DNA of 64,000 nucleotides. Origin: Chlorobiales bacterium Clorobi_01. GTDB lineage: Bacteria > Bacteroidota > Chlorobiia > Chlorobiales > Chlorobiaceae. The DNA lies in NCBI GenBank assembly GCA_001602925.1, contig LUZT01000006.1:426504-490503 (forward strand), given 5' to 3'. The notes under the pieces are model-generated. The model did no database searches and had not been told where the DNA came from. It worked only from the letters and a program-made list of their open reading frames with translations. The translations under genes and the position numbers were made by a program. Position 1 is the stretch's first letter. Each line of letters begins with the position of its first letter. This document shows positions 46,027 to 56,088 of the stretch, in pieces.

Positions 46027-48771
46027 GTGAAACTCACCAAGTCAATCAAACTTCTGACTCTGTTGCTCCTCGTTCAGTCTTTCGAGGGGCTTGTGCCATT
46101 ACGGGCGGGCGAAAGTGCGTCAAAACCGCAAAAAACCAATGGAGCCGCTCCGGCTGACAGTCTGGCGAAGAGGTCAGACGATCTTGACTCGACTGTTGTG
46201 TACACGGCGCGGGATTCGCTGATCTACAACATCAGCAAGCGCACCTCCGACCTGTTCGGCAAGGCGAAAGTCAATTACAAGGACAGCCGGATCGAAGGCC
46301 CCAGAATCACCATCGAACAGGCAACGTCCACCGCGCACACCAGTGCTTCGCGTGACTCCCTTGGCCATCCTGTTGAGCTGCCCGTTTACACAGACAAGGG
46401 GGGCTCGTTCACTGCCGAAACGATAGCCTACAACTACAAAACCAGAATCGGCACGGCGTCGGATGTATCATCGAAGGATGAACAGGGAATCTATTCGGGC
46501 AAGGATGTCAAACGCATGCCCACCGGAGAGGTTTATATCGAAGATGGCATTTACACCACCTGCGATCTCGAAGAACCGCACTACTGGTTTGCCGGCAAGC
46601 ATATGAAAATCATTCCGGACGACCGCCTGATTTCCCGTCCGTTCGTCATGTACATTCATCCGGAAATCTTCAACAAGCGGCTTCCGGTGTTGCCGGTCAT
46701 GTATTTGCCCTACATGTCGGCGCCGATCTCGAACAAGCGGGCATCAGGCTTTCTGTTCCCCAGAATCGGCAATAGCGGCGATCTTGGCACCGTCCTGTCG
46801 AATCTCGGTTATTTCTGGGCCGTCAACGACTATGCTGATCTCAGGCTTGAAGGTGACGTTTCGTTCAGCGGCAGCTGGCGGCTTGGCGAACGGTTCCGGT
46901 ATAAAAATGGCGATCTCTACAATGGCATGGTCGAGGGGGAGTACGAAAAATTAATTCTGAACAGCCCGGGTGATTCCGATTACGCCCGCTATATCAACCG
47001 GTATTTACGGATTATTCACCATCAGCAGTTCGATCCGACCGCAAAGCTCGATGTCAACCTGCAGTTTATGGGTGGAGACCGTTATTACGACAACTCGTCG
47101 ATCGATTTTGAAACGCTCGTCGCCGAGCAGGCGACCTCGTACGCCTCATTTTCAAAATCCTGGGATGAAGGCAACCGGGTGCTGATTGCCGGGTATCAAA
47201 GTGTGGACAATCTCTCGACCGATGCTTTGACGCAAACCGTTACGGCTTCTCTCTACCAGAACCGCATCTATCCCTTCCGCCCAGGGCTCGCCTCATCGCC
47301 AACGGACTGGCGTTCGCGCTTTTTCGTGCAGCCGAACCTCTCGGGCAGTGGTCAGTTTGAGGATGCCGGAGGGATCAAAACCAATTTGTACGCGGGCAAT
47401 ACAGGGCTGGAATTGGGGTATCTGCAAGATTTCTCTCCCGGATACCGGGCGCTGTTTACGCAGGGGCTCAACATGCAGGCTCTTCGTAAAACAATAACCG
47501 GGGAGGATGACCTGAACGCCACCAGTGTGCAGCTTCCTTTCAAGATCCAGTCCACGCTGTTCAAGTACCTGCATCTGACTCCGGCACTGACCTTTACCCA
47601 GTACCGCGTCAACAGCACGGTCAACAAGTATTACGACACCACCGCTGGCGAAGTGGTGACGCAAACCATCAACGATTCCGACAGTTACGCCACGACGGTC
47701 TTTTCGCTCGATGCCCAGACCCGGCTCTACGGGGTAATGAAAACCGGTTTTCTGGACAAGCTTGTCGGGCTCAGCGCCATTCGTCACACCTTCATTCCGA
47801 CCATCTCTTTTATCTATAATCCCGATTACACGGGAAGCGGCTATAATATTTACGACTCCTATTACGATCCGGTGCAACTGAAAAATGTGCAGTACAACCG
47901 GTTCGGGGAGTCGCTCTACTCCGACGTGTCTGAAAAGCGGACGTTTGTCGGCATCAGCCTCCAGAACCTTTTTCATGGCAAGTTCCGGAGCAAAGAGGTG
48001 TCGAACGAAGATGGCAGTCAAGCCGGAGCTGGCTACAAAACGGCGCAACTACTCTCCCTGACGGCCTCGTCCGGGTACAATTTCGCCGCCGACTCGTTTC
48101 CCATTGCGCCTCTGGTGCTGACGGCGTCGAGCAACGCCTTCTCGCCCGCGCTGATGTTCAGTGCCGGGGCGACCTATGACTTCTATACCTACGATCCGGC
48201 AACCGGCGACCGGGTGGACAAGCTTGCCATGGACGATGGCAAGGGCCTGCTCCGCTTCGTCAACGGGTTCCTCAACATGAGCGTGAGCGTGAGCGGCAAC
48301 CTGCACACCTCGTATGCCTCCCATGATGAAAGGGATGGCGAGACGTCACTTGTCCGGGAGAAGGCGTTGCCGGTCGAGCAGGCGATCTACAAGGAGCGGT
48401 TCAATAGCGATGAACGGACCAAATTCAGTGCATCGTTACCCTGGTCGCTACGCATGTCGCTTTACCTGATCAGCGACAAGAGTGACCCGCTTGATCCCTC
48501 CTCTACCGCGCTGCTCAACACCGCGGCCCGGCTCTCTCTTTCGAGAAACTGGCAGGTTGGCCTCAATACCGGCTACGATCTCAGGAACAGCGAATTCGTC
48601 TATCCCGCGCTTATGCTCTACAGGGATTTGCACGATTTCCGGTTCAGCGCCCAGTGGGTCCCATCGGGGGAGCACAAAGGCTATCTGTTGCAGATCGCCA
48701 TGAAACCGGCCAACCTCAAGTACCTGAAGCTGAAGGCGGGGAGCGGCAATATCGTTCAGTCTCTGGAGTAG
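46027..48771 (+). CDS. lptD: LptD-like LPS assembly protein
   Basis: About 914 residues from a GTG start; the frame stays open upstream across trpB but that part is antisense and not protein of this family. A signal peptide (SIKLLTLLLLVQSFEGLVPLRA) leads to an OstA/LptA-like domain (VVYTARDSLIYNISKR, IYSGKDVKRMPTGEVYIEDGIYTTCD) and then a large C-terminal beta barrel with LPVMYLPYMSAPIS at its start. This is the Bacteroidota/Chlorobiota form of LptD, which inserts lipopolysaccharide into the outer leaflet. The paired cysteine use of proteobacterial LptD is not evident. The start site is uncertain (TTG at 46021 is also possible). Confidence 0.82.
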   Translation: MKLTKSIKLLTLLLLVQSFEGLVPLRAGESASKPQKTNGAAPADSLAKRSDDLDSTVVYTARDSLIYNISKRTSDLFGKAKVNYKDSRIEGPRITIEQATSTAHTSASRDSLGHPVELPVYTDKGGSFTAETIAYNYKTRIGTASDVSSKDEQGIYSGKDVKRMPTGEVYIEDGIYTTCDLEEPHYWFAGKHMKIIPDDRLISRPFVMYIHPEIFNKRLPVLPVMYLPYMSAPISNKRASGFLFPRIGNSGDLGTVLSNLGYFWAVNDYADLRLEGDVSFSGSWRLGERFRYKNGDLYNGMVEGEYEKLILNSPGDSDYARYINRYLRIIHHQQFDPTAKLDVNLQFMGGDRYYDNSSIDFETLVAEQATSYASFSKSWDEGNRVLIAGYQSVDNLSTDALTQTVTASLYQNRIYPFRPGLASSPTDWRSRFFVQPNLSGSGQFEDAGGIKTNLYAGNTGLELGYLQDFSPGYRALFTQGLNMQALRKTITGEDDLNATSVQLPFKIQSTLFKYLHLTPALTFTQYRVNSTVNKYYDTTAGEVVTQTINDSDSYATTVFSLDAQTRLYGVMKTGFLDKLVGLSAIRHTFIPTISFIYNPDYTGSGYNIYDSYYDPVQLKNVQYNRFGESLYSDVSEKRTFVGISLQNLFHGKFRSKEVSNEDGSQAGAGYKTAQLLSLTASSGYNFAADSFPIAPLVLTASSNAFSPALMFSAGATYDFYTYDPATGDRVDKLAMDDGKGLLRFVNGFLNMSVSVSGNLHTSYASHDERDGETSLVREKALPVEQAIYKERFNSDERTKFSASLPWSLRMSLYLISDKSDPLDPSSTALLNTAARLSLSRNWQVGLNTGYDLRNSEFVYPALMLYRDLHDFRFSAQWVPSGEHKGYLLQIAMKPANLKYLKLKAGSGNIVQSLE

Positions 48772-48803
48772 GCTGGGGCAGTATCAGCTACAGAACGCTG
48801 TTG

Positions 48804-49673
48804 TTACTCCAGCCGCTGGAGAAGCTGCGCGAGGCGGTTGTTGAATGTCTCGTGCGCATCGTGATGGATGCAGTGACCGGCTTTCGGGATGATGTATGCG
48901 CCAGCCTGGGGGAGCAGTTCCTGAAACTCCGGAATGATCTTGTGCGGCGGCAGGGCGGTGTCCTCCGCTCCCCACAGCAGCCATGCATCGCCCTTGTAGT
49001 TGCAGGGCTTGAGGCCGTCGAGCATGAAGTCGTGCGGGCGTTTGGAGGGAGAGAGGTAGGAGAAGATCGCCCCGCGATCCTGCAACGGGCGTGAGAACTG
49101 GTTGATCAGGTTCAGATCGACCTTTTTCTGGTTGTAGTAGGTGGGGGTAAGGCTCTGGCTGACGCCGACGGGATTGGCGAAAGCTGCGAAGAGCATTTCG
49201 CCGATCAGGGGCGAACCGACCAGACCGAAAAAGATCTTGGCGACGCCGTCCATGCTGTCGCCGTACAGGCCGGAGGGATTGGCCAGCACGAGCGCCCGGA
49301 CGCTGTCCGGATTGTGATGCGCATAGATGATGCTGCTGGCTGCGCCCATCGAGTGACCCACAAGAATGATCTTTTCCAGCTTTTTCAGATGCATGAACGC
49401 CTTGATCTGCGCCGCGAAGAGTGCCAGGCTGTAGCGCACGTTGGGCTTGCCGGACTGGCCGAAGCCGATCAGGTCCATGGCGTAGATTCTGTACCGGTCG
49501 TCGAAAGAGGGGATGTTGTCGTTCCAGTGCTCGATCATGCCGCCGTAGCCATGGACAAAAAGCAGTGGTGTAAAGGGGGAATCAGGCGGGCCGTGCTCCC
49601 GATAGCGGATTTTCGCTTCAAGCTCTTCGGAGAGCTGCCAGATAAACCAGCGATCTTGCGATTGAGTTTTCAT
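48804..49673 (-). CDS. Alpha/beta hydrolase
   Basis: A 289-residue hydrolase fold enzyme. The nucleophile is S108 in VGHSMGA; the acid is in [10 protein letters not shown] and the histidine in [10 protein letters not shown]. The oxyanion motif HGYGG is at about residue 41, and the segment [15 protein letters not shown] follows. A cap region of about 70 residues lies between. The [16 protein letters not shown] pattern is similar to pheophytinase-like and haloperoxidase-like hydrolases, but substrate cannot be told from sequence. No signal peptide. It ends 32 bases from the convergent lptD gene. Confidence 0.85.
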   Translation of the reverse strand: MKTQSQDRWFIWQLSEELEAKIRYREHGPPDSPFTPLLFVHGYGGMIEHWNDNIPSFDDRYRIYAMDLIGFGQSGKPNVRYSLALFAAQIKAFMHLKKLEKIILVGHSMGAASSIIYAHHNPDSVRALVLANPSGLYGDSMDGVAKIFFGLVGSPLIGEMLFAAFANPVGVSQSLTPTYYNQKKVDLNLINQFSRPLQDRGAIFSYLSPSKRPHDFMLDGLKPCNYKGDAWLLWGAEDTALPPHKIIPEFQELLPQAGAYIIPKAGHCIHHDAHETFNNRLAQLLQRLE

Positions 49674-49822
49674 GCGTCGTATCAGGACATGGCCGGACAA
49701 TGGCTGTTGGTGGATATTATTTCATAAAATATATCGGCAGCCCGAAAGAATAAAGGTAGATCGGGAATTTCCTGAAACAGGTGCGGGTTTATCCTGTTTT
49801 GCCATCACTCTTTTTTTCGTTT

Positions 49823-50233
49823 ATGCTTCAAGTATCCAGAAAGTTTGAATACGGCCTGCACGCCGTCACCTATCTCGCCATGAAAGGCCCGGAGCGGGTT
49901 GTGACGGTCAAGGAGCTGGCCGCTGAAATCGGCTTTTCCCAGGTTTTTCTTGCCAAGGCGATGCAGAGCCTGAACAAGGCGGGCATCACCAGGTCGGTGC
50001 AGGGGGTCAAGGGCGGTTACACGCTGGCGCGCCAACCGGAAGAGATCACGATCGGCGACATCGGCGTTGCCATCGAGGGGGAGCCGCATCTGATGCGCTG
50101 CTCTCAGGAGAATTGCCAGTGCGAGATCGAATCGAACTGCACGCACAAAGGTTACATGCTCAATCTCCAGAAAAGAATCCATGACCTTCTGGCCGAAACG
50201 ACCGTGGCTGTGTTGCTTGAGAGGTACCTTTGA
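49823..50233 (+). CDS. Rrf2-family transcriptional regulator
   Basis: A 136-residue winged-helix regulator. The N-terminus LQVSRKFEYGLHAVTYLA and recognition region FSQVFLAKAMQSLNKAGI are typical of Rrf2 proteins. Cysteines at the middle (MRCSQENCQCEIESNC) sit where IscR/NsrR-type members bind an Fe-S cluster, so redox or NO or iron sensing is likely. The start at 49823 gives the canonical MLQVSRK N-terminus. It is divergent from the hydrolase gene and about 160 bases before uvrA. Its target is not evident. Confidence 0.88.
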   Translation: MLQVSRKFEYGLHAVTYLAMKGPERVVTVKELAAEIGFSQVFLAKAMQSLNKAGITRSVQGVKGGYTLARQPEEITIGDIGVAIEGEPHLMRCSQENCQCEIESNCTHKGYMLNLQKRIHDLLAETTVAVLLERYL

Positions 50234-50394
50234 AAATTCAGTAATCGCGCAATTTTTCAGCTTCCTGTTCCGCCAAACCGGGATTGTTTCGTTTATTGTT
50301 TGACAGCCGCGAGTATTGCCGGTGAGCTCGCCGGTGTTCGGCCATGTTATCTGATCCCCGGTTATCCGTTTACAGCAAGTTATCAACGCTTTTC

Positions 50395-53271
50395 ATGTCA
50401 TCCACCGAGCGCCCCAACGCACAACCTCCGGAAACGAATATAATATCCAGTCCGGATGACGGACATGAAACCCGCCTGCCGGACATCGTGCTTGGCGGCG
50501 TTTCGACACACAACCTCAAGCATGTCACCGTTCGCATTCCCCGCAACCGGTTCGTGGTTCTGACCGGCCTGAGCGGTTCCGGCAAGTCGAGCCTTGCCTT
50601 TGACACGCTTTACGCCGAGGGGCACCGGCGCTACGTCGAGTCGCTTTCGGCTTACGTTCGCCAGTTTCTCGAACGGATGCCCAAACCCGAGATCGAGACG
50701 GTCGAGGGGATCGCGCCCGCCATTGCCATCGAGCAGAAGGCGATTCCGAAAAATCCCCGCTCGACGGTTGGTACCGTCTCTGAAATTTACGACTACCTGC
50801 GGCTGCTCTATGCGCGTATCGGAAAAATCTATTCACGCGACAACGGTGAGCTGGTCCTGAAGCACACGCCCGAGGATGTGAGCTTGCAGGCGCGGTTTTT
50901 CGAGGATGGCATGCGCTTCTACGTCGGCTATCCCTTTCCGAGCCACCATGATGAGCGCCATCACGACCGCACGGTGGCCGACGAGCTGAAGAACCTGCTC
51001 AAGAAAGGCTTTTTCCGCCTGCTGAAAGGGGAGAGTGTCATCGATATTTCCGGCGACAAGGAGCGCACCGGGGTGGAGATGATGAAGCGCGCCGAGCTGT
51101 CGGAGCTGCTGGTGCTGGTGGATCGCTTCGTCGCCAAAAAGGACGAGAAGGTTTACAGTCGCGTCGCCCAGGCTGCCGAAAGCTGCTTCGCCGAGTCGGG
51201 CGGTCAGGCGGTCATCCGCGTGGCGGGCGGCAAGGAGTTCCGCTTCAGCGACCGGCTGGAGCTGAACGGTGTTACCTATCAGGAGCCGTCGCCGCAGCTT
51301 TTCGCCTTCAACTCTCCCATCGGGGCCTGCACGTCCTGCCAGGGCTTCGGACGCATCGCCGGGATCGACGAGGATGCGGTGGTGCCGGACAAGTCGCTCT
51401 CGCTGAAGGAGGGGGCGATTTCGTGCTGGAACTCTGAAAAGTATTCGTGGTACCGCAAGCAGTTGCTCAAGATCGCGCCGGAGGTGGGTATTCCGGTTGA
51501 TGTGCCCTACGAAAAACTTGGCCGCGTACATCGCGAGATGCTCTGGAAGGGGATTCCCGAGCGGAGCTTCAAGGGTTTGTGGCCCTTTTTCGAAGAGATC
51601 GAGAAGGACGCGGGCTACAAGGTGCATTACCGTGTTTTCCTCAGCCGCTACCGGGGTTACGCAATCTGCCCGGAGTGCGAGGGCGCGCGGCTCAATCCCG
51701 ACGCCTTGCAGGTGCGGGTTTCTGGCAAAAACATCGGTGAAGTCGTTCGGATGACGATCGCCGACGCGCAGGCTTTTTTCGCGAGCCTCGACATTTCGCC
51801 CTTCGATCGCTCCGTGGCCGACTCGGTGCTGCGAGAGATCGACAAGCGTATCGGCTACCTGATGGATGTCGGCCTCGACTACCTGACGCTCGACCGCCTG
51901 ACCCACACGCTCTCCGGCGGCGAGTTCCAGCGCATCAACCTCTCGACCTCGCTCGGCTCGCCGCTGGTGGGTGCGATCTACATTCTCGACGAGCCGAGCA
52001 TCGGCCTGCACCAGAGCGACTCGGCGCGGCTCGTGGCGCTGCTCAAGCGGCTGCGCGACCTCGGCAACACGGTGGTGGTGGTCGAGCACGACCGCGAGAT
52101 CATCGAGGCCGCCGACGAAGTGATCGACCTCGGCCCGCGCGCTGGGCGGCTCGGCGGCGAGGTGGTCTTCCACGGTCCGCCGTCGGCAATGGCCGGGGCG
52201 GAGGGGTCGCTGACCGCCGACTACCTTAGCGGCCGCAAGCAGATCGCCGTGCCCGCGGAGCGGCGCAAGCCGGACTTTTCGCGCTGCATCGAAATTACCG
52301 GAGCGATGCAGAACAATCTGCGCAACATCGACGTCAGGTTTCCGCTTGGCGTCATGACCTGCATCACCGGCGTGAGCGGCTCGGGCAAATCGACGCTGGT
52401 GAACGACATTCTCAAGCTCGGCATCATCCGCGCCAAGGAGGGATCGCGGGAGAAGGTGGGCACGCACCGCGCCATTTCGGGCATCGAGCTGATCGAAAAG
52501 GTGGAGCATGTCGATCAGTCGCCCATCGGCAAGTCGAGCCGCAGCAACCCGGCGACCTACCTCAAGATTTTCGACGACATCCGCCAGCTCTTTGCCGCGA
52601 CCCGCGAAAGCAAGTCGCGCGGCTGGAAGCCGGGCTACTTCTCGTTCAACATCCCCGGCGGGCGCTGCGAAACCTGCGCGGGCGAAGGTACGGTCAAGAT
52701 CGAGATGCAGTTTCTGGCCGACATCGAGGCGGTGTGCGAGGAGTGTGAGGGCAAGCGCTACAAGGCTTCGACGCTTGAGGTGAAATACAACGGACTCTCC
52801 ATCTCCGAGGTGCTCGACCTGACCGTCGAGGAGGCGATCAGCTTTTTCGGGCCGGAGAAGTCGATCCAGAAAAAACTTCAGGTGTTGCAGGAGGTGGGAC
52901 TCGAATACATCCGCCTCGGCCAGTCATCGAGCACCCTTTCCGGCGGCGAGGCGCAGCGGCTCAAACTCGCCAGCTTCATCTCGCGCTCGGACGTGAGCAA
53001 TACGCTTTTCATCTTCGATGAACCCACCACCGGCCTGCACTTCGACGACATCTCCAAGCTCGTGCGCTGCTTCGAGGAGCTGATGGCGCGCGGCAACACG
53101 CTGGTCATCATCGAGCACAACCCCGATATCATCAAGCAGGCCGACTGGATCATCGACCTCGGCCCCGGCGCAGGTGTGCGTGGCGGCGACATTGTTGCTG
53201 TGGGTACGCCGGAGGAGATTGCCGCTTGCGAGCATTCACTTACCGGCAAGCATTTGCGGGGGTATTTGTGA
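50395..53271 (+). CDS. uvrA: Excinuclease ABC subunit A
   Basis: A 958-residue DNA-damage recognition ATPase of nucleotide excision repair. It has two ABC modules: Walker A GLSGSGKSS with signature LSGGEFQR and Walker B ILDEPSIGLH, then GVSGSGKST, LSGGEAQR and FIFDEPTTGLH. The C-terminal zinc finger cysteines (CETCAGEG, CEECEGKR) are intact. In the N-terminal module only one CXXC (CTSCQGFG) of the first zinc finger is left; the usual first pair is replaced by LNGVTY. The start MSSTERPN at 50395 is preferred over the ATG at 50344. Monocistronic. Confidence 0.93.
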   Translation: MSSTERPNAQPPETNIISSPDDGHETRLPDIVLGGVSTHNLKHVTVRIPRNRFVVLTGLSGSGKSSLAFDTLYAEGHRRYVESLSAYVRQFLERMPKPEIETVEGIAPAIAIEQKAIPKNPRSTVGTVSEIYDYLRLLYARIGKIYSRDNGELVLKHTPEDVSLQARFFEDGMRFYVGYPFPSHHDERHHDRTVADELKNLLKKGFFRLLKGESVIDISGDKERTGVEMMKRAELSELLVLVDRFVAKKDEKVYSRVAQAAESCFAESGGQAVIRVAGGKEFRFSDRLELNGVTYQEPSPQLFAFNSPIGACTSCQGFGRIAGIDEDAVVPDKSLSLKEGAISCWNSEKYSWYRKQLLKIAPEVGIPVDVPYEKLGRVHREMLWKGIPERSFKGLWPFFEEIEKDAGYKVHYRVFLSRYRGYAICPECEGARLNPDALQVRVSGKNIGEVVRMTIADAQAFFASLDISPFDRSVADSVLREIDKRIGYLMDVGLDYLTLDRLTHTLSGGEFQRINLSTSLGSPLVGAIYILDEPSIGLHQSDSARLVALLKRLRDLGNTVVVVEHDREIIEAADEVIDLGPRAGRLGGEVVFHGPPSAMAGAEGSLTADYLSGRKQIAVPAERRKPDFSRCIEITGAMQNNLRNIDVRFPLGVMTCITGVSGSGKSTLVNDILKLGIIRAKEGSREKVGTHRAISGIELIEKVEHVDQSPIGKSSRSNPATYLKIFDDIRQLFAATRESKSRGWKPGYFSFNIPGGRCETCAGEGTVKIEMQFLADIEAVCEECEGKRYKASTLEVKYNGLSISEVLDLTVEEAISFFGPEKSIQKKLQVLQEVGLEYIRLGQSSSTLSGGEAQRLKLASFISRSDVSNTLFIFDEPTTGLHFDDISKLVRCFEELMARGNTLVIIEHNPDIIKQADWIIDLGPGAGVRGGDIVAVGTPEEIAACEHSLTGKHLRGYL

Positions 53272-53352
53272 TCTGGGAACAGTTCAGCATTTCGCATCAC
53301 TCTTCTTTCCTATAGGAGCTGTAGAAAAAAAGCCTGAAGAAAAAGAAACTGC

Positions 53353-53661
53353 TCAAATATTCATCTTCAGCGGATCATCTTCAAGCGCGCCGCCGTGGAG
53401 GCGGATGTGTGGGTAGTGTGATTCGGTGCGTTCCGTCCAGGCGCTGCCGCCCTCTTCGAGAATTGATTCGTTTTTTTCGACCGACACCCGGTTTGATGCG
53501 AGCGCTACGATTTCGGAGAGGATTTCATGGTTGACCCTGTCAGCCTCGGTCGCGACGTCATCCCTGATTTTCGAGGAGAGGCTTGCCAGTTTTTCCAGCG
53601 TGACCTTGCCAATGGCGCCGAGCGTTTCGGGATTTCTTTTGTTACGATCATCTGAAGTCAT
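53353..53661 (-). CDS. Hypothetical protein, 102 aa
   Basis: I do not recognise this protein. It is hydrophilic and largely helical: LGAIGKVTLEKLASLSSKIRD and VNHEILSEIVALASNRVSVEK form likely amphipathic helices. No signal peptide, membrane helix or cysteine. It faces away from groES, sharing the intergenic region that holds the CIRCE operator, but whether it is heat-shock controlled is not clear. The start at 53661 lies 196 bases from the groES start. Confidence 0.6.
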   Translation of the reverse strand: MTSDDRNKRNPETLGAIGKVTLEKLASLSSKIRDDVATEADRVNHEILSEIVALASNRVSVEKNESILEEGGSAWTERTESHYPHIRLHGGALEDDPLKMNI

Positions 53662-53712
53662 ATCAAAGGCTCTGGTTTCAGGGTTTCGAGGTGTTTCAGG
53701 ATAAAAAAATAT

Positions 53713-53741
53713 TTGCGCCCCGGAAATCTTTTTTTTATAAT
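53713..53741 (+). promoter_or_regulatory. groESL sigma-A-type promoter
   Basis: TTGCGC at 53713-53718 and TATAAT at 53736-53741, 17 bases apart, fit a housekeeping promoter. The CIRCE operator begins 10 bases after the -10 box, where a bound repressor would block initiation. Confidence 0.7.
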
Positions 53742-53751
53742 TATCCCCGTA

Positions 53752-53778
53752 TTAGCACTCTCCTTTGTTGAGTGCTAA
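53752..53778. promoter_or_regulatory. CIRCE operator (HrcA site)
   Basis: TTAGCACTC-N9-GAGTGCTAA, a perfect copy of the CIRCE inverted repeat. It lies 79 bases upstream of groES. HrcA repressor binding here is the standard heat-shock control of groESL. Confidence 0.97.
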
Positions 53779-53857
53779 TGGCAACTGAACCTCGCGTTCA
53801 GGCAGTTTCTGATTACAAAAGACGATCTATTAACCAAATCAAACGAGAAAGAAGACA

Positions 53858-54145
53858 ATGAACTTGAAACCATTAGCTGATCGAGTTATTGTTAAGCCCG
53901 CTCCTGCCGAAGAGAAAACCAAGGGTGGTCTCTACATTCCCGATACCGGCAAAGAGAAGCCGATGTACGGTGAAGTCATCGCCGTTGGTCCGGGCAAGGT
54001 TTCCGATGCTGGCCAGGTTGTTACCATGCAGGTGAACGCTGGCGACAAGGTCCTTTACGGCAAGTACTCCGGCACCGAAGTCCAGGTCGAGGGCGAGGAT
54101 TACCTGATCATGCGCGAGTCCGATATCTTCGCGATTCTTGGCTGA
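53858..54145 (+). CDS. groES: Co-chaperonin GroES
   Basis: The 95-residue lid of the GroEL folding chamber. It starts [29 protein letters not shown], with the mobile loop at residues 17-32, and ends [13 protein letters not shown]. It has the complete family length. It is the first gene of the groESL operon, controlled by the CIRCE element upstream, with GroEL 50 bases behind. Confidence 0.98.
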   Translation: MNLKPLADRVIVKPAPAEEKTKGGLYIPDTGKEKPMYGEVIAVGPGKVSDAGQVVTMQVNAGDKVLYGKYSGTEVQVEGEDYLIMRESDIFAILG

Positions 54146-54195
54146 CCAATTCACAAACAGTTTTTTTTTAAATCCTTAAGGAGGAACGCTTTACA

Positions 54196-55839
54196 ATGAC
54201 TGCTAAAGATATTCTCTTTGACGCCGAGGCGAGGACCAAACTCAAGGTTGGCGTCGATAAACTTGCCAATGCCGTAAAAGTGACCCTTGGCCCAGCCGGT
54301 CGCAACGTGCTCATCGACAAAAAATTCGGTGCTCCGACCTCCACCAAGGACGGCGTGACTGTTGCAAAAGAGATCGAACTTGTCGATCCGGTTGAGAACA
54401 TGGGCGCCCAGATGGTTCGCGAAGTGGCTTCCAAGACCAGCGATGTCGCTGGCGACGGCACCACCACAGCTACCGTGCTCGCCCAGGCCATCTACCGCGA
54501 AGGTCTGAAGAACGTCACCGCCGGTGCCCGCCCGATCGACCTGAAGCGTGGTATCGACCGCGCCGTGAAAGAGGTTGTCGCCGAGCTGCGCAACATCAGC
54601 CGCTCCATCTCCGGCAAGAAAGAGATCGCCCAGGTTGGCACCATTTCGGCCAACAACGATCCGGAAATCGGTGAGCTGATCGCCGAGGCGATGGACAAGG
54701 TCGGCAAGGACGGCGTCATCACCGTCGAAGAGGCAAAGGGCATGGAGACCGAGCTGAAGGTTGTCGAAGGTATGCAGTTTGACCGCGGCTACCTCTCTCC
54801 CTACTTCGTGACCAACCCCGAGACCATGGAAGCCGAGCTTGACGAGGCGCTGATCCTGATCTACGACAAGAAGATCAGCAACATGAAAGAGCTGCTTCCG
54901 ATCCTCGAAAAAGCCGCACAGTCCGGCCGTCCGCTGCTCATCATCGCCGAGGACATCGAGGGTGAAGCGCTGGCCACCCTTGTGGTCAACAAGCTCCGTG
55001 GCACCCTGAAAGTCGCCGCCGTCAAGGCTCCTGGCTTCGGTGACCGCCGTAAGGCCATGCTCGAAGACATCTCCATCCTCACCGGTGGCACCGTTATCTC
55101 CGAGGAGAAGGGCTACAAGCTCGAAAACGCCACCATGGCCTATCTCGGCCAGGCGGCTCGCATCACCATCGACAAGGACAACACCACCATCGTCGAAGGC
55201 CGCGGCAAGCAGGAAGAGATCAAGGCCCGCATCGCCGAGATCAAGGGCCAGATCGACAAATCGACCTCCGAGTACGACACCGAGAAGCTCCAGGAGCGCC
55301 TCGCCAAACTCTCCGGCGGCGTGGCTGTGCTCAACATCGGTGCATCGACCGAAGTCGAGATGAAAGAGAAGAAAGCCCGCGTCGAGGATGCACTGCACGC
55401 AACCCGCGCAGCCGTTCAGGAAGGCATCGTGGTTGGCGGTGGCGTTGCGCTCATCCGCGCAGCCAAAGGTCTTGCCAACGCTGTTGCCGACAACGAAGAC
55501 CAGAAGACCGGTATTGAGATCATCCGCCGTGCGCTCGAAGAGCCGCTCCGCCAGATCGTTGCCAACACCGGCACGACCGATGGCGCCGTTGTTCTCGAGA
55601 AGGTGAAAAACGCTGAAGGCGATCAGGGCTTCAACGCTCGCACCGAGCAGTACGAGAACCTCGTCGAGGCTGGCGTTGTTGATCCGACCAAGGTGACCCG
55701 CAGCGCGCTCGAGAACGCCGCTTCGGTTGCCAGCATCCTGCTTACCACGGAAGCTGCAATCACCGACGTCAAGGAAGACAAGGCTGATATGCCTGCAATG
55801 CCTCCGGGTGGCATGGGCGGCATGGGCGGCATGTACTGA
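54196..55839 (+). CDS. groEL: Chaperonin GroEL
   Basis: The 547-residue ATP-driven folding chaperonin. ATP-binding GDGTTTAT (residues 86-93), the apical domain and the Gly/Met C-terminal repeat [10 protein letters not shown] are intact. A strong AAGGAGG ribosome binding site precedes the ATG. It ends with a strong terminator at 55861-55890. A second truncated copy of its last 100 codons lies at 58746-59041. Confidence 0.98.
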   Translation: MTAKDILFDAEARTKLKVGVDKLANAVKVTLGPAGRNVLIDKKFGAPTSTKDGVTVAKEIELVDPVENMGAQMVREVASKTSDVAGDGTTTATVLAQAIYREGLKNVTAGARPIDLKRGIDRAVKEVVAELRNISRSISGKKEIAQVGTISANNDPEIGELIAEAMDKVGKDGVITVEEAKGMETELKVVEGMQFDRGYLSPYFVTNPETMEAELDEALILIYDKKISNMKELLPILEKAAQSGRPLLIIAEDIEGEALATLVVNKLRGTLKVAAVKAPGFGDRRKAMLEDISILTGGTVISEEKGYKLENATMAYLGQAARITIDKDNTTIVEGRGKQEEIKARIAEIKGQIDKSTSEYDTEKLQERLAKLSGGVAVLNIGASTEVEMKEKKARVEDALHATRAAVQEGIVVGGGVALIRAAKGLANAVADNEDQKTGIEIIRRALEEPLRQIVANTGTTDGAVVLEKVKNAEGDQGFNARTEQYENLVEAGVVDPTKVTRSALENAASVASILLTTEAAITDVKEDKADMPAMPPGGMGGMGGMY

Positions 55840-55860
55840 TCACCGATTGTTCATGACAAC

Positions 55861-55890
55861 AAAAAAGGCCTGCGAAAGCGGGCCTTTTTT
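55861..55890 (+). terminator. Terminator after groEL
   Basis: AAAAAAGGCCTGC and GCGGGCCTTTTTT pair around GAAA with one G-T pair. Followed by GTT. It is copied along with the groEL fragment at 59010-59040. Confidence 0.92.
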
Positions 55891-56088
55891 GTTGTTTACT
55901 AATAGATAGAAAATAGGGTTGTTTAAAACATTTAATCAATGTGAGTTATATGTTAGTATGGCGTAAAAGTTTATTGAGCTCACTTTTTTTTAATACTTGT
56001 TGTGTATCAGGGAACTGAATAAGATTTAGGCTTTGTTGAACGTATCGCATCTCATATTGTTTTAAACCACTACTAACAGGCTCACATT

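Noticed and set aside
50833-52509. 558-codon minus-strand frame inside uvrA
   Set aside because: Antisense shadow of UvrA ABC modules.
54151-55398. 415-codon minus-strand frame inside groEL
   Set aside because: Antisense shadow of an intact GroEL.
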